DNA from: an uncultured Bacilli bacterium
GTDB taxonomy: Bacteria > Bacillota_I > Bacilli_A > RF39 > UBA660
Direction: 5' to 3'
Assembly: GCA_934098735.1 (NCBI GenBank)
Contig: CAKOOS010000006.1
Coordinates: 6,561-70,560, forward strand
DNA length: 64,000 nucleotides
The notes under the pieces are model-generated. The model saw nothing but the letters and a program-made list of their open reading frames with translations. It had not been told where the DNA came from and did not search any database. A program made the position numbers and the translations under genes. Shown piece after piece: positions 43,316 to 53,457 of this stretch (position 1 is its first letter; each line of letters starts with the position of its first letter).

Positions 43316-43852
43316 CTATGCCGCTTTCTTTCCTTCTTTACGACGTACGTGTTCATCTTTATAACGAATACCTTTACCTTTATAAGGTTCTGGTTCTCTT
43401 ACTTTTCTAACGTTAGCCGCAAATTCAGTAACTTTTTGTTTATCTATACCATGAATAGTAATTTCTGTATTACTTTCACTTGTAACAGATAAACCTTCAG
43501 GTGCTTCCATTACAACTGGGTGAGAATATCCAGCGTTTATAGTAATTTTATTACCACTTACTTGAAAACGATATCCAACACCTACTGCTTCTAAGCCTTT
43601 ATCAAATCCTTTAGAAACACCAATTATCATATTATTAATTAATGAATTTGTTGTTCCTTGCATCATATTTGCTTTTTGACTTGGTTTAACTTGTTTTGTT
43701 AAAACAACACCATCTTCAACAGTAACATTAATTAATTTATCAAATTCATAACTAAGTTCACCCTTAGGTCCCTTAACATTTATTACATTTCCATTAATAT
43801 TTATTTCTACTCCGTCAGGAATAACTAATTTTCTTTCACCTATTCTACTCAT
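43316..43852 (-). CDS. rplF: 50S ribosomal protein L6
   Basis: L6 of 178 residues near the sarcin-ricin loop. MSRIGERKLVIPDGVEIN, VIGVSKGFDKGLEAVGVGYR-type stretch (SKGFDKGLEAVGVGYRF) and the C-terminal EPYKGKGIRYKDEHVRRKEG are diagnostic. Between rpsH and rplR. Confidence 0.97.
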   Translation of the reverse strand: MSRIGERKLVIPDGVEININGNVINVKGPKGELSYEFDKLINVTVEDGVVLTKQVKPSQKANMMQGTTNSLINNMIIGVSKGFDKGLEAVGVGYRFQVSGNKITINAGYSHPVVMEAPEGLSVTSESNTEITIHGIDKQKVTEFAANVRKVREPEPYKGKGIRYKDEHVRRKEGKKAA

Positions 43853-43861
43853 AAAACATGC

Positions 43862-44260
43862 TTACCAAATATAGGCAAGAACTTCGCCTCCTAACCCTTT
43901 ATTTCTCGCTTCTTTATCAGTCATTAGACCTTCAGAAGTTGAGATTATAGCAATACCTAGTCCGTTTAGAACACGAGGAATTTCATCCACTTTAGCATAA
44001 ACTCTTAAACCAGATTTACTAATTCTTTTAAGTCCTGTAATAACTCTTTCTTTTTTAGCTCCATACTTAAGTGTTAAAGTAAGTTTATCACCATTTGTAT
44101 TTTTTTCATACACGTAATCAGCAATATAACCTTCACGTTTAAGTATTTCAGCAATACCTAAAGTCATCTTTGTTCCAATAACTTCAACAGTATTATATTT
44201 CATTTGATTCGCATTACGAATACGAGTTAACATATCTGCTATTTTATCTTGTACAAACAT
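43862..44260 (-). CDS. rpsH: 30S ribosomal protein S8
   Basis: S8 of 132 residues, a primary 16S rRNA binder and translational regulator of the spc operon in other bacteria. [20 protein letters not shown] and [20 protein letters not shown] with EVLAYIW at the end are diagnostic. Confidence 0.97.
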   Translation of the reverse strand: MFVQDKIADMLTRIRNANQMKYNTVEVIGTKMTLGIAEILKREGYIADYVYEKNTNGDKLTLTLKYGAKKERVITGLKRISKSGLRVYAKVDEIPRVLNGLGIAIISTSEGLMTDKEARNKGLGGEVLAYIW

Positions 44261-44273
44261 TTTCTTCCTCCTT

Positions 44274-44459
44274 CTACCAACTAGATTTCTTTACACCTGG
44301 TAATTTACCTTCATTTGCTAGTTCTCTAAAACAAATTCTACAAATACCATATTTTCTTAATACACCATGAGGTCTTCCACAACGATTACATCTTGTGTAA
44401 GCACGTGTTGAAAATTTAGGTGCTCTTTGATTTTTAACAACCATACTTTTCTTTGCCAT
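44274..44459 (-). CDS. rpsZ: 30S ribosomal protein S14, zinc-binding form
   Basis: S14 type Z of 61 residues. Cys24, Cys27, Cys40 and Cys43 ([10 protein letters not shown] and CRICFREL) form the zinc ribbon, and the short length is that of the C+ form. Between rplE and rpsH. Confidence 0.97.
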   Translation of the reverse strand: MAKKSMVVKNQRAPKFSTRAYTRCNRCGRPHGVLRKYGICRICFRELANEGKLPGVKKSSW

Positions 44460-44469
44460 AAGCTCCTCC

Positions 44470-45009
44470 TTAATTCTTGAAAGGCATTCCGAAGCCTTTT
44501 AATAAATCTCTAGCTTCGTCATTGCTATGTGCCGTAGTAACAAATATAATATCCATACCACGTACTTTTACTACATCATCATATTCAATTTCAGGAAATA
44601 TAAGTTGTTCTTTAATACCAATAGTATAATTTCCTTTTCCATCAAAAGCATGAGCTGAAACGCCACGGAAATCTCTAACACGTGGAAGTCCAATTTTAAC
44701 TAATTTTTCAAAGAAATTATACATATTTTCTCCTCTTAGAGTAACTTTTACCCCAACAGGTTGACCTTCTCTTAATTTAAATCCTGCAATTGACTTACGA
44801 GCTTTAGTAACTACGCACTTTTGACCACTTATAGCTTCAAGATCTTTTACAGCAGCCGTAATAAATTTTTCATCTTTACTACCTTCACCAACACCCATGT
44901 TGATAACAATCTTTTCAAGTTTTGGAACAGCCATAATAGTAGTATAATTATGTTCCTTCATTAATTCAGGAACAATTTTTTCATCATATAATTTTCTAAA
45001 ATTACTCAT
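44470..45009 (-). CDS. rplE: 50S ribosomal protein L5
   Basis: L5 of 179 residues, binds 5S rRNA and P-site t[39 protein letters not shown] and [20 protein letters not shown] are diagnostic. Between rplX and the zinc-type S14 gene. Confidence 0.97.
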   Translation of the reverse strand: MSNFRKLYDEKIVPELMKEHNYTTIMAVPKLEKIVINMGVGEGSKDEKFITAAVKDLEAISGQKCVVTKARKSIAGFKLREGQPVGVKVTLRGENMYNFFEKLVKIGLPRVRDFRGVSAHAFDGKGNYTIGIKEQLIFPEIEYDDVVKVRGMDIIFVTTAHSNDEARDLLKGFGMPFKN

Positions 45010-45011
45010 AA

Positions 45012-45305
45012 TTACTTACTCGCTTTCTTAGAAGTTTTTTTCTTTTCAGTTTTAACTTCTTCTTTTTTTGAAGCTTTTGCTTCTTTATCATTTATTACTT
45101 TAACATTTGAAACATGAATAGGAGCTTCAATTTCAAAAATTCCACCTTTATCATTTGTATTTGTTGGTTTACTATGCTTTTTAACAATATGTACACCTTC
45201 AACTACAACTTTAGAATCTTTTTTTAATGTTTTAATAACTTTGCCTTCTTTGCCTTTATCAGCACCAGCAATGATTCTAACAGTATCTCCAACTTTTACT
45301 TTCAT
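45012..45305 (-). CDS. rplX: 50S ribosomal protein L24
   Basis: L24 of 97 residues with the KOW motif ([20 protein letters not shown]) and [20 protein letters not shown]. The last 25 residues form a lysine/glutamate-rich extension ([18 protein letters not shown]). Between rplN and rplE. Confidence 0.96.
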   Translation of the reverse strand: MKVKVGDTVRIIAGADKGKEGKVIKTLKKDSKVVVEGVHIVKKHSKPTNTNDKGGIFEIEAPIHVSNVKVINDKEAKASKKEEVKTEKKKTSKKASK

Positions 45306-45314
45306 TTTTGCCTC

Positions 45315-45683
45315 CTATAATACTTCTGGAGCTAAAGAAACAATTTTCATATAATCTTTTTCTCTAAGCTCTCTAGCAACTGGTCCTAAAACTCTTGTTC
45401 CAACAGGTGATTTATCATCCTTAATTAAAACACAAGCATTGTCATCAAATTTGATATAAGAACCATCATTTCTTCTAACGCCTTCAACGCTTCTTACGAT
45501 TACGGCTTTAACAACTTTACCTTTTTTAACTGGACTGTTAGGAATAGCTTTTTTAACTGTTCCAACAACAACATCTCCAATATTACCATATTTAACTTTA
45601 GAACCACCAAGAACTCTAATTACTAAAAGTTCTCTTGCTCCTGAGTTATCAGCAACTTTTAATCTACTTTCTTGCATTACCAT
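45315..45683 (-). CDS. rplN: 50S ribosomal protein L14
   Basis: L14 of 122 residues at the subunit interface. [20 protein letters not shown] and [20 protein letters not shown] are diagnostic. The start is MVMQES, with MQES three codons in as the alternative. First gene of the spc segment. Confidence 0.97.
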   Translation of the reverse strand: MVMQESRLKVADNSGARELLVIRVLGGSKVKYGNIGDVVVGTVKKAIPNSPVKKGKVVKAVIVRSVEGVRRNDGSYIKFDDNACVLIKDDKSPVGTRVLGPVARELREKDYMKIVSLAPEVL

Positions 45684-45694
45684 AATTTTGCCTC

Positions 45695-45952
45695 CTAAAG
45701 GATAACAGCTTCAACTAAAATTTCTACTAATTCATATCTTTTTGTTTTAGATAATGGTTTAGTCATTCTAATTTTTACTGTATCTCCTACTTTAGCTCTA
45801 TTTTCTTCATCATGAGCAGCATATTTCTTAGAATATTTAACATTTTTCTTGTATAAAGGATGTCTTTTTGAAGTTTCAACATTAACAGTTATTGTTTTGT
45901 TATTAGATGCACTAACAACTTTACCAATTAATTCTTGTTTCTTTTCTGTCAT
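45695..45952 (-). CDS. rpsQ: 30S ribosomal protein S17
   Basis: S17 of 85 residues, a primary 16S rRNA binder. [20 protein letters not shown] and [18 protein letters not shown] followed by [14 protein letters not shown] are diagnostic. Its ATG overlaps the rpmC stop by one base. Confidence 0.97.
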   Translation of the reverse strand: MTEKKQELIGKVVSASNNKTITVNVETSKRHPLYKKNVKYSKKYAAHDEENRAKVGDTVKIRMTKPLSKTKRYELVEILVEAVIL

Positions 45953-46155
45953 TATTTATTACCTCCATTAATTTCTCTTTCTTTAAGAATAGTTTTCATT
46001 CTTGCAACATCTCTTCTTAAAGTTCTAAGTTCCACTGGTTTTTCAAGTGTACCATTTGCTTGTTGCATTCTCTTTGTAAATAATTCTTCTTTTGTATCTT
46101 TGATTTTTTTAGTCAAATCTTCCGTAGATAATTTTCTAAGTTCTTTAATTTCCAA
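45952..46155 (-). CDS. rpmC: 50S ribosomal protein L29
   Basis: L29 of about 67 residues near the tunnel exit. [20 protein letters not shown] and [19 protein letters not shown] are diagnostic. I prefer a TTG start at 46155 (with GGTGAT before it); an ATG at 46167, four codons upstream, is the alternative. Either start overlaps the rplP stop. Confidence 0.93.
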   Translation of the reverse strand: MEIKELRKLSTEDLTKKIKDTKEELFTKRMQQANGTLEKPVELRTLRRDVARMKTILKEREINGGNK

Positions 46156-46582
46156 GAGAATCACCATCCTTTACTTCTTCTTTTTTAACAAATTTTGATT
46201 TAACAGATAATTTATGAGATGCAAGTCTTAAAGCTTCACGAGCTATAGCTTCATCTACTCCTGTAATTTCAAACATTATTTTACCTTTTTTAACTACTGC
46301 TACCCATTCATCTACTGAACCTTTACCTTTACCTTGACGAGTTTCAAGAGGTTTTTTAGTTCTTGGCATGTGTGGGAAAATATTAATAAATACTTTACCA
46401 CCACGTTTCATATAACGTGTCATAGCAATACGAGCAGCTTCTATTTGACGAGCTGAAATCCATCCGCCTTCTATAGCTTCTAGACCATAGTCACCAAAGT
46501 GAAGTTCAGTATTACCTTTTGCTTTACCATCATAGCTTATTCTATGACTTTTACGATACTTAGTTCTTTTTGGCATCAACAT
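46145..46582 (-). CDS. rplP: 50S ribosomal protein L16
   Basis: L16 of 145 residues, near the A-site tRNA elbow. [14 protein letters not shown] is the conserved start (MLxPKR), which decides for 46582 although an ATG lies two codons in. GRVxMGKGKG-type loop appears as [19 protein letters not shown]. Start lies inside the end of rpsC. Confidence 0.96.
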   Translation of the reverse strand: MLMPKRTKYRKSHRISYDGKAKGNTELHFGDYGLEAIEGGWISARQIEAARIAMTRYMKRGGKVFINIFPHMPRTKKPLETRQGKGKGSVDEWVAVVKKGKIMFEITGVDEAIAREALRLASHKLSVKSKFVKKEEVKDGDSLGN

Positions 46583-47237
46583 TTTTATCAGCTCCCTTCA
46601 CTGTTTTCTTTGCAGGAAGAATTTCATTTTTATAAATCCATACTTTAACCCCTATCTTACCATAAGTTGTATCAGCTTCAGCGATAGCATAATCAACATC
46701 AGCTCTTATAGTATGAAGTGGCACAGTTCCTTCAGTATATCCTTCAGTACGAGCCATTTCAGCTCCTCCTAAACGACCAGAAACAGCTGTTTTACAACCC
46801 TTTGCTCCAGCTTTCATTACATTACGAATAGCTCTTTTTTGAGCTGTTCTAAATGGTGCTCTTGCAGCAATTTGATTTGCAATATTTTGTGCAACTAAAG
46901 CAGCATTTAAATCAGGATTTTTTTCTTCAACAATATTAATGAAAACTTCTTCTCCAACAAGTTTAGATAATTTTTTTCTTAATTTTTCAATATCTTCTCC
47001 ACCACGACCGATGATAACACCAGGTTTAGCAGTATAAATAGATACTTCACATCTATTTTTCTTACGTTCAACAATTACACTTGCAATAGCAGCTTCTTTA
47101 AGATTCTTTTCTAAATATTCTCTAATTTTAATATCATTAATTAAATATTCAGCATAATTATCTTTAGAATACCATTTACTTTGCCAGTCTTTGTTAACAC
47201 CAAGTCTATATCCTATAGGATTAACTTTTTGTCCCAT
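46560..47237 (-). CDS. rpsC: 30S ribosomal protein S3
   Basis: S3 of 225 residues at the mRNA entry. [20 protein letters not shown] and the KH domain [20 protein letters not shown] are diagnostic, as is [20 protein letters not shown]. Between rplV and rplP. Confidence 0.97.
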   Translation of the reverse strand: MGQKVNPIGYRLGVNKDWQSKWYSKDNYAEYLINDIKIREYLEKNLKEAAIASVIVERKKNRCEVSIYTAKPGVIIGRGGEDIEKLRKKLSKLVGEEVFINIVEEKNPDLNAALVAQNIANQIAARAPFRTAQKRAIRNVMKAGAKGCKTAVSGRLGGAEMARTEGYTEGTVPLHTIRADVDYAIAEADTTYGKIGVKVWIYKNEILPAKKTVKGADKNVDAKKN

Positions 47238-47239
47238 TT

Positions 47240-47587
47240 TTACTTAACTCCCTTCGCATCATCAGTAACTTTTACAGTTATATGACTACTTCTCTTATCA
47301 TGGCGGTCTACATTACCACGACTTGCAAATTTAATTCTTTTATAAACAGGTCCTGGATTAATGTAACATTCACTAATTCTAAGTTCAGATTCATTTGCGC
47401 CGTTATTATTAACAGCATTTGCAACTGCTGAATTTAAAACTTTAAGAATTAATCTACTAGCTTTTGTATTAGTATTTTCTAATATTCCTCTAGCAGTTTC
47501 AACGTCTTTTCCTCTAACTAAGTCCATTGTCATTCTAGCAAGTCTTGGCTTAATTAAAGCATTTTTATGAATTGCATAAGCTTCCAT
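47240..47587 (-). CDS. rplV: 50S ribosomal protein L22
   Basis: L22 of 115 residues, forming part of the exit-tunnel constriction. [20 protein letters not shown] and the hairpin ending [20 protein letters not shown] are diagnostic. Two bases separate it from rpsC. Confidence 0.97.
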   Translation of the reverse strand: MEAYAIHKNALIKPRLARMTMDLVRGKDVETARGILENTNTKASRLILKVLNSAVANAVNNNGANESELRISECYINPGPVYKRIKFASRGNVDRHDKRSSHITVKVTDDAKGVK

Positions 47588-47595
47588 GTTACCTC

Positions 47596-47859
47596 CTACT
47601 TATTACCTGCATGGCCTGTAAATTTACGAGTTTGTGAAAATTCTCCTAATTTATGTCCAACCATGTCTTCAGTTATATAAACTGGAATAAAATCTTTTCC
47701 ATTATGAACAGCTAAAGTATGACCAACAAAGTCAGGAAAAATAGTAGATCTTCTTGACCATGTTTTAATAACTGTTTTTTTATTTCCCTTATTCATTTCT
47801 TGAATCTTTTTCATAAGTGATTCTTCTACATAAGGTCCTTTTTTTAAACTTCTTGCCAT
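47596..47859 (-). CDS. rpsS: 30S ribosomal protein S19
   Basis: S19 of 87 residues in the 30S head. [40 protein letters not shown] and [17 protein letters not shown] are diagnostic. Between rplB and rplV. Confidence 0.97.
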   Translation of the reverse strand: MARSLKKGPYVEESLMKKIQEMNKGNKKTVIKTWSRRSTIFPDFVGHTLAVHNGKDFIPVYITEDMVGHKLGEFSQTRKFTGHAGNK

Positions 47860-47867
47860 TTTTCCTC

Positions 47868-48701
47868 CTATTTCTTAGCCTTTCTACTTACTATAAGTTT
47901 TTCGCTTTTCTTTTTGCTTTTACGAGTTTTAACTCCAAGAGCAGGTTTACCCCAAGGAGTCATCGGATTCTTACGTCCAATTGGTGCACGACCTTCTCCA
48001 CCACCATGAGGGTGATCATTTGGATTCATTACAGATCCACGGTTTGTAGGTCTAATACCTAAATGACGTTTTCTACCAGCTTTACCTAAATTTACTAGTT
48101 TGTAATCTTCATTACCTACAACACCAATAGTTGCAATACATGATCCAAGAATAAGTCTTGTTTCGCCAGATTGTAAACGAAGCATTACATATTTACCTTC
48201 ACGTCCAAGTATTTGAGCTCCAGCTCCAGCACTACGACAAATTTCAGCACCTTTACCAGGTTGAAGTTCAATGCAATGAACCATAGTACCAACCGGAATA
48301 TTTTTAAGTGGTAGAGCATTACCTACTTTAATATCAGCAGATTCGCCATTTTCAATTATTGCACCAACTTTTAAACCATTTGGAGCAATAATATATCTTT
48401 TTTCTCCATCTTTATAATTAATTAATGCTATGTTTGCATTTCTGTTTGGATCGTATTCAATACTAGCAACACGTCCTGTAACGCCAATTTTATTTCTTTT
48501 ATAATCAATAACACGGTATTTTCTTTTAGCTCCACCACCAATGTGACGAACTGTCATTTTACCTTGATTATTTCTACCACCAGTTTTACTAATGCTAACT
48601 AACAAAGATTTAGTTGGAGTAGAACTAGTGATTTCTTCATTTTGTAAAGTACTCATTCCACGACGACCATTAGTCGTTGGTTTATAATGTTTTATAGCCA
48701 T
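47868..48701 (-). CDS. rplB: 50S ribosomal protein L2
   Basis: L2 of 277 residues, required for subunit joining and close to the peptidyl-transferase centre. [19 protein letters not shown] and [19 protein letters not shown], with the conserved histidine, are diagnostic. Between rplW and rpsS. Confidence 0.98.
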   Translation of the reverse strand: MAIKHYKPTTNGRRGMSTLQNEEITSSTPTKSLLVSISKTGGRNNQGKMTVRHIGGGAKRKYRVIDYKRNKIGVTGRVASIEYDPNRNANIALINYKDGEKRYIIAPNGLKVGAIIENGESADIKVGNALPLKNIPVGTMVHCIELQPGKGAEICRSAGAGAQILGREGKYVMLRLQSGETRLILGSCIATIGVVGNEDYKLVNLGKAGRKRHLGIRPTNRGSVMNPNDHPHGGGEGRAPIGRKNPMTPWGKPALGVKTRKSKKKSEKLIVSRKAKK

Positions 48702-48715
48702 TTTTATCCTCCAAT

Positions 48716-48991
48716 CTAAATTTCTATTGAAGAACCTTCGCTTAAAGTAACAATTGCTTTTTTATAAGTTTTAGTTCTTCCAGAGTATTTTCCAACTCTT
48801 CTTCTTTTTGATTTTGTATTTAAAGTATTAACATTTTCAACACTTACTTTAAATGCTTCTTCAACAGCCTTTTTAATTTCTGTTTTAGTAGCATCTTTTA
48901 CTACTTTGAATGTATATACATTATTTTGTCTATTAGCCATAGACTTTTCAGTAATAACTGGTGCAATAATAACATCTGAATAATGTCTCAT
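48716..48991 (-). CDS. rplW: 50S ribosomal protein L23
   Basis: L23 of 91 residues, the docking site for trigger factor and SRP at the tunnel exit. [20 protein letters not shown] and [20 protein letters not shown] are diagnostic. Its ATG overlaps the rplD stop by one base. Confidence 0.97.
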   Translation of the reverse strand: MRHYSDVIIAPVITEKSMANRQNNVYTFKVVKDATKTEIKKAVEEAFKVSVENVNTLNTKSKRRRVGKYSGRTKTYKKAIVTLSEGSSIEI

Positions 48992-49614
48992 TATTTAAGC
49001 ACCTCCTTTAATTTATTAACTGTTTCTTCATCCATTACAACAGTATCAGCATTTACTAAATCATAACAATTAATTTCATCAGCATAAATAACTAAACAAT
49101 TTGGTAAATTTCTTGTTGCTAAATATAAATTTTCAGCATCATCACTTGTAACAAACAAAATTTTATCTTCTAATTTTAAATTATTAAGTACTACTAAAGC
49201 ATCTTTTGTTTTAGCACTTTCCATTTGGAAATTATCAACAACCACTAGCTTTTTTTCTAAAACTTTTTCAGATAAAGCACTTTTTAGAGCAAGTACTCTT
49301 TCCTTTTTATTTATTTTAAAACTAAAATCACGATTATCAACGCCAAAAGGTATTCCGCCACCTCTCCATTGAGTAGCTCTAATGCTACCTTGACGAGCTC
49401 TACCAGTACCTTTTTGTTTCCATGGCTTTCTTCCGCCACCAGAAACTTCACTTCTATTTTTAGTTTTTCTTGTTCCTTGACGAGTAGCATCTAATTGTAA
49501 ACGAATCATTTTCTTTAAAGCATCATCATTTACTTCAATTTTAAAGATACTATCACTTAATGTTAAATCTTTTACATTTTCACCTTTAAGGTTCTTAACA
49601 CTTATCTTTGTCAT
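48991..49614 (-). CDS. rplD: 50S ribosomal protein L4
   Basis: L4 of 207 residues, whose extended loop lines the exit tunnel. TRQGTRKTKNRSEVSGGGRK and RARQGSIRATQWRGGGIPFG are diagnostic. L4 regulates the S10 operon in E. coli, but no such leader can be recognised here. Confidence 0.97.
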   Translation of the reverse strand: MTKISVKNLKGENVKDLTLSDSIFKIEVNDDALKKMIRLQLDATRQGTRKTKNRSEVSGGGRKPWKQKGTGRARQGSIRATQWRGGGIPFGVDNRDFSFKINKKERVLALKSALSEKVLEKKLVVVDNFQMESAKTKDALVVLNNLKLEDKILFVTSDDAENLYLATRNLPNCLVIYADEINCYDLVNADTVVMDEETVNKLKEVLK

Positions 49615-49637
49615 TTTAATTCCTTTCTAAGCAAGTA

Positions 49638-50405
49638 TTACTTACTTTCTTCTTCCTTAGTTTCTTCTTTAGTATCTGTTACTACTTCAGTAGTAGCTTC
49701 TTCTGTTACTTCTGGAGTTTCAACTACTTCATCAACAACAGTTTCAACTTCATAAGTTAAAATTTCTTTTGGGTTTTCCTTTCTACTATTTTTAATAGCA
49801 GTTTTAATTAATACTAAAGAATTTTTTGCTCCTGGAACATTTCCACTAACTAAAATATAATTTTCATTTGCATTTACTTCAATTATTTCAAGATTTTGAA
49901 TAGTAACTGTATCAACACCCATGTGTCCAGCTAACTTTTTGCCTTTCAAAACTCTTTTTGGTAACATAGTACCTAAAGATCCTGGTCCTCTATGATAATG
50001 AGATCCATGAGTCATTGGTCCACGAGATTGATTATGTCTTTTAATAACCCCAGTAAAACCTTTACCTTTTGATGTACCAGTAACATCAACTATTTCTCCA
50101 ACACTAAATACTTCAGCGCTGATTGTATCACCAATATTATAAGTTGATTCTACATCTCTTATTTCTTTTAAGTAGCGCTTAGGAGTAGTATTAGCTTTCT
50201 TTGCATTTCCCATTTCTGGTCTAGTTGCATTTTTTTCTTTCTTTTCAAACACACCAAGTTGAATAGCATTATAACCATTATTGTCAACAGTTTTAACTTG
50301 CATTACTACGTTAGGTTCAACTTCAATAACTGTAACAGGAATTAATTTACCTTCTTTAGTAAATACTTGAGTCATTCCAACTTTGCGTCCTAAGATTCCT
50401 TTCAT
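49638..50405 (-). CDS. rplC: 50S ribosomal protein L3 with acidic C-terminal extension
   Basis: L3 of 255 residues. [20 protein letters not shown] and [20 protein letters not shown] are diagnostic. The last 45 residues form an acidic threonine/glutamate-rich extension ([19 protein letters not shown]) beyond the usual family end near residue 210; it is likely disordered and surface-exposed. Confidence 0.96.
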   Translation of the reverse strand: MKGILGRKVGMTQVFTKEGKLIPVTVIEVEPNVVMQVKTVDNNGYNAIQLGVFEKKEKNATRPEMGNAKKANTTPKRYLKEIRDVESTYNIGDTISAEVFSVGEIVDVTGTSKGKGFTGVIKRHNQSRGPMTHGSHYHRGPGSLGTMLPKRVLKGKKLAGHMGVDTVTIQNLEIIEVNANENYILVSGNVPGAKNSLVLIKTAIKNSRKENPKEILTYEVETVVDEVVETPEVTEEATTEVVTDTKEETKEEESK

Positions 50406-50425
50406 ATTTTTCTTCCTTCCTTTTC

Positions 50426-50734
50426 TTATAATTTGATATTTACATCAACACCACTTGGAATATCTAAGTGTTGTAATGCATCAATTGTTTCTTTGCTTGG
50501 GTTTTTGATATCGATAAGTCTCTTGTGAGTTCTTCTTTCAAATTGTTCCCTTGCATCTTTATATTTATGAACTGCTCTTAATACTGTAACCTTTTCTATT
50601 TCAGTTGGTAGAGGAACAGGTCCAGAAATTTCACCGCCAGTTCTTTTAACAGTTTCCACAATTTTTCCAGCAGCTATATCAAGTAAACGATGATCATAAG
50701 CTTTCAAATTGATTCTTACTTTTGTATTTGACAT
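50426..50734 (-). CDS. rpsJ: 30S ribosomal protein S10
   Basis: S10 of 102 residues, also the NusE antitermination factor. [37 protein letters not shown] and [15 protein letters not shown] are diagnostic. First gene of the S10-spc-alpha operon, with a good ribosome site and a leader of about 120 bases. Confidence 0.97.
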   Translation of the reverse strand: MSNTKVRINLKAYDHRLLDIAAGKIVETVKRTGGEISGPVPLPTEIEKVTVLRAVHKYKDAREQFERRTHKRLIDIKNPSKETIDALQHLDIPSGVDVNIKL

Positions 50735-50858
50735 TTTATGTCCTCCTTTCGCCTATATCTAGTATAGACATACTCCGTACAAGTTCTCTAATTCACTATT
50801 TTGTTCTACCAACTTAACCTAGTGTATCAGTAACCTCGCACATCAACGCAGTCATACG
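50735..50858 (-). promoter_or_regulatory. Leader of the S10-spc-alpha operon
   Basis: About 120 bases between the inferred start of transcription and rpsJ. It is less AT-rich than neighbouring spacers and has no recognisable open frame. Several short complementary stretches exist but I see no known L4-leader signature. A regulatory role is inferred from position. Confidence 0.4.
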
Positions 50859-50864
50859 AATAAA

Positions 50865-50894
50865 ATTATAACACTAAAGTGTATGAAAAAGCAA
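50865..50894 (-). promoter_or_regulatory. Promoter of the S10-spc-alpha operon
   Basis: Minus-strand TTGCTT (50889-50894), 18-base spacer, TATAAT (50865-50870), at the only gap upstream of the operon. Confidence 0.7.
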
Positions 50895-50903
50895 GAAAAA
50901 ATT

Positions 50904-50931
50904 GCAAAAAAAAGAAATAACAAAAGTTATT
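50904..50931 (-). terminator. Terminator of gpmI
   Basis: Minus-strand stem AATAAC/GTTATT with loop TTTT, then TC and eight T. The gpmI stop codon lies in the 5' arm. Confidence 0.8.
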
Positions 50932-52426
50932 CTCTAATTAATAAGGATTCAGTTTCTTCCATTTCTTTTGGTATAGCTATATCCATGTAATCTAAAATTG
51001 TCGGAGCAACACTCACTAAAGTCCCTTTTGATTTAATTTTTATTTTCTCATCACAAATAATAAAAGGAACCAAAGAAGTTGTGTGAGTTGTACAAATGCT
51101 ACCATCTAAGTTCTGCATTGTATCCGCATTACCATGATCGGATAGTAATATGACAGTATAAAAATTTTCTTCTGCTTTTTCCATTATTTTGCTTAAACAA
51201 ACATCAACTGCCATACAAGCTTTAGTGGTGGCATCCATATTTCCGGTATGACCTACCATATCTGGATTAGCATAGTTAACTAAAATAAAATCATAATCAT
51301 TATTCATTGCCGAAATTACTTTTTTAGTAACATCAACGCAACTCATTTCAGGCTTTAAATCATAAGTAGAAACATCAGGTGATGGAATATGAAATTTATC
51401 ACATTTATTAATTTTACCATCTACACCACCATCAAAAAAATAAGTTACATGAGGAAACTTTTCACTTTCAGCTATTCTAGCTTGAGTAAAATCCAATTCA
51501 CTTAAATAAAGGCCTAACGAATTCTTTATAACTGGTTTTTCAATCAAATTATAAGTTTTAATTTTTTTATCAACTGGCAAGAAACTAAAAACTATAGTAT
51601 CACTCATATCTTTAACAGAAAAACTATCAAAAGTGCTGGAATTTACAATTGATGATAATATTTGTTTGGATCTATCTGACCTATAATTCATCCAAATTAA
51701 AACATCTCCATTTTTAATAAGATTATTACTACATCTAATTGGTTTAATAAATTCATCTGTTATATTGTTTTCATAACAGTTTTCAATGCTTTTAGATATA
51801 TTAATAGAATTTATTCCTTTTCCATTAATAACTAAATCATAATATACTTTTGTCCGATCATAATTTAAATCACGATCCATTGCATAATACCTACCACAAA
51901 CACTAACAATGTCTCCAACGCCATAATTTTTAATAATATCTTTAATCATATTGATATATTTGATAGCATCACAAACACCAGTATCACGACCATCTGTTAT
52001 TAAATGAAAATGTATCTTTTTAAAATCATTTTCAACAAGCCATTTATACATATTTATAAAATCATCAATACCAGCATGAACATTGCCATCACTACATAAA
52101 CCCATAATATGAACATCTTTATCTTTTAAACTTAAAAGCTTTAAAACATTCTTGTTTTCCAAATCAGGATTAGTAAAAAAATCATTAACAAGCACTTCAT
52201 TTTGTTTTAAAAGCCTTCCAGCACCGATAGTCAAATGGCCAACTTCACTATTACCAGCTTGACCTTTAGATAAGCCAACAGCTTCCTCACTAGCTTCAAG
52301 TAAAGCATGAGGATACTTAGACCACAAATCATTAAAAGTATTCATAGATGCAGCCAGTATAGCATTTCCTTTTTCTTCTTCACGGTACCCAAATCCATCG
52401 AAAATGATTGTCAATATTTTTTTCAT
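50927..52426 (-). CDS. gpmI: 2,3-bisphosphoglycerate-independent phosphoglycerate mutase
   Basis: Interconverts 3- and 2-phosphoglycerate in lower glycolysis using manganese and a phosphoserine. The 499-residue enzyme opens with LTIIFDGFGYREEEKGNAI (metal Asp) and has the catalytic serine in GQAGNSEVGHLTIGAGR near residue 62, the later VNYANPDMVGHTG and LLSDHGNADTM metal sites. It stands close to pgk and tpiA but is separated from them by spo0A, with its own promoter. Confidence 0.97.
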   Translation of the reverse strand: MKKILTIIFDGFGYREEEKGNAILAASMNTFNDLWSKYPHALLEASEEAVGLSKGQAGNSEVGHLTIGAGRLLKQNEVLVNDFFTNPDLENKNVLKLLSLKDKDVHIMGLCSDGNVHAGIDDFINMYKWLVENDFKKIHFHLITDGRDTGVCDAIKYINMIKDIIKNYGVGDIVSVCGRYYAMDRDLNYDRTKVYYDLVINGKGINSINISKSIENCYENNITDEFIKPIRCSNNLIKNGDVLIWMNYRSDRSKQILSSIVNSSTFDSFSVKDMSDTIVFSFLPVDKKIKTYNLIEKPVIKNSLGLYLSELDFTQARIAESEKFPHVTYFFDGGVDGKINKCDKFHIPSPDVSTYDLKPEMSCVDVTKKVISAMNNDYDFILVNYANPDMVGHTGNMDATTKACMAVDVCLSKIMEKAEENFYTVILLSDHGNADTMQNLDGSICTTHTTSLVPFIICDEKIKIKSKGTLVSVAPTILDYMDIAIPKEMEETESLLIRE

Positions 52427-52446
52427 AAAACACCTTCACTATACGT

Positions 52447-52475
52447 ATAATAACATACCATTTTTAAAAAAACAA
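52447..52475 (-). promoter_or_regulatory. Probable gpmI promoter
   Basis: Minus-strand TTGTTT (52470-52475), 17-base spacer, TATTAT (52447-52452), ahead of the gpmI ribosome site (GAAGGTG). Confidence 0.55.
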
Positions 52476-52481
52476 TATCAC

Positions 52482-52501
52482 AAAAAAAGCCTAAAAGGCT
52501 T
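52482..52501 (-). terminator. Terminator of spo0A
   Basis: Minus-strand stem AAGCCT/AGGCTT with a three-base loop and seven T, starting at the spo0A stop codon. Confidence 0.8.
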
Positions 52502-53264
52502 ATACAACAATTTCTTTCTTATCTAATTTAAATCTATCAGCAATTGTAGTTAAAAACTCAGAATTAGTTGGTCTACTACGATCAAAATCAATACTATTAC
52601 CAAATATTTCTTCCATAAGTTTTATATCACCTCTAGACCAGCTAATTTCAATAGCATGTCTAATAGCTCTTTCAACTCTAGAAGATGTTGTCTGATATTT
52701 ATCAGCAATCTGAGGATATAACTCTTTTGTTACTAACGTAGCAACATTTTCATTAGCATATAAAAGAAGTACACCTTCTCTTATATATCTATAGCCTCTT
52801 ACATGACTTGGTATACCTAAATCATGTAAAAGAGTACTAACTTCTAATTCTATTTTTCCACTTTTAGCAAGTTTTAATTCATCTTTTTGTTCAATCAAAT
52901 CTAATATTCTTCTTTCAATTACTTCCATATCAATTGGTTTTAACATGAAATAATCAGCATTTAAAGTTTGAACTTTTCTGATTGTAAAATCATCTTTAAA
53001 ACTAGATAAAACTATAATTTTTTTAGTAATTTTCTTAGATTTCATTTCCTCTAGTACCTTAATACCATCCAAGTGAGGTAAAATTAAATCAATAATTAAT
53101 AAATCATATTCATTTGGATAATTTAAAACATAATCTAAACCATCTCTACCATTATTAAAAGTTCCCACAATATTAATAACTGTATTATTTCTGAAATACT
53201 CCCTCACACTTCTTAGTACTGCCTCATTGTCATCAACAACTACTACTCTTACTTGTTTTTCCAT
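52500..53264 (-). CDS. spo0A: Sporulation master regulator Spo0A
   Basis: Response regulator that commits cells to sporulation after phosphorylation. The 254-residue protein has a receiver domain (VVVVDDNEAV acidic pocket, IIDLILPHLDG with the phospho-acceptor Asp near 57, VLSSFK and the switch lysine in MLKP) and the unique Spo0A C-terminal domain: LLHDLGIPSHVRGYRYIREG, the recognition helix SSRVERAIRHAIEISWSRG and RPTNSEFLTTIADR. Length and both domains match the family. Two 0A-box-like sites upstream suggest autoregulation. AAAGGG precedes the ATG. Confidence 0.95.
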   Translation of the reverse strand: MEKQVRVVVVDDNEAVLRSVREYFRNNTVINIVGTFNNGRDGLDYVLNYPNEYDLLIIDLILPHLDGIKVLEEMKSKKITKKIIVLSSFKDDFTIRKVQTLNADYFMLKPIDMEVIERRILDLIEQKDELKLAKSGKIELEVSTLLHDLGIPSHVRGYRYIREGVLLLYANENVATLVTKELYPQIADKYQTTSSRVERAIRHAIEISWSRGDIKLMEEIFGNSIDFDRSRPTNSEFLTTIADRFKLDKKEIVV

Positions 53265-53308
53265 GTGTTTTCCCTTTCAAAATAAATTATTTTTCTGCCT
53301 ACGTCTTC

Positions 53309-53314
53309 ATTATA
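53309..53314 (-). promoter_or_regulatory. Candidate -10 element of spo0A
   Basis: Minus-strand TATAAT 44 bases before the spo0A ATG. No clear -35 matches at 17 bases, which would fit a promoter that depends on an activator. Confidence 0.5.
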
Positions 53315-53346
53315 AGCCAATAAAATTGAAATTGCTACAAAAACTT

Positions 53347-53353
53347 TTGTCGA
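53347..53353 (+). promoter_or_regulatory. Spo0A-box-like site 1
   Basis: TGTCGAC, six of seven bases of the consensus 0A box TGTCGAA, lying about 33 bases upstream of the spo0A -10 element. Confidence 0.5.
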
Positions 53354-53386
53354 CCAATGTAAAGCATAGTAAAGAAATGTCTATAA

Positions 53387-53393
53387 ATGTCGA
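53387..53393 (+). promoter_or_regulatory. Spo0A-box-like site 2
   Basis: TGTCGAA, an exact match to the 0A box, 40 bases beyond site 1 and in the same orientation. A half match (TGTC) lies ten bases before it at 53377. CG-containing seven-mers are rare in this AT-rich spacer. Confidence 0.6.
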
Positions 53394-53425
53394 AATAATA
53401 AATTTTACCATAAAAACAAGTGTTA

Positions 53426-53457
53426 TTAAAAAATGCAAAAACATTATTTTTGCATTT
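53426..53457 (-). terminator. Terminator of tpiA with stop codon in the loop
   Basis: Minus-strand 11-base stem AAATGCAAAAA/TTTTTGCATTT with loop TAATG, followed by T. The TAA of the loop is the tpiA stop. Confidence 0.85.
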
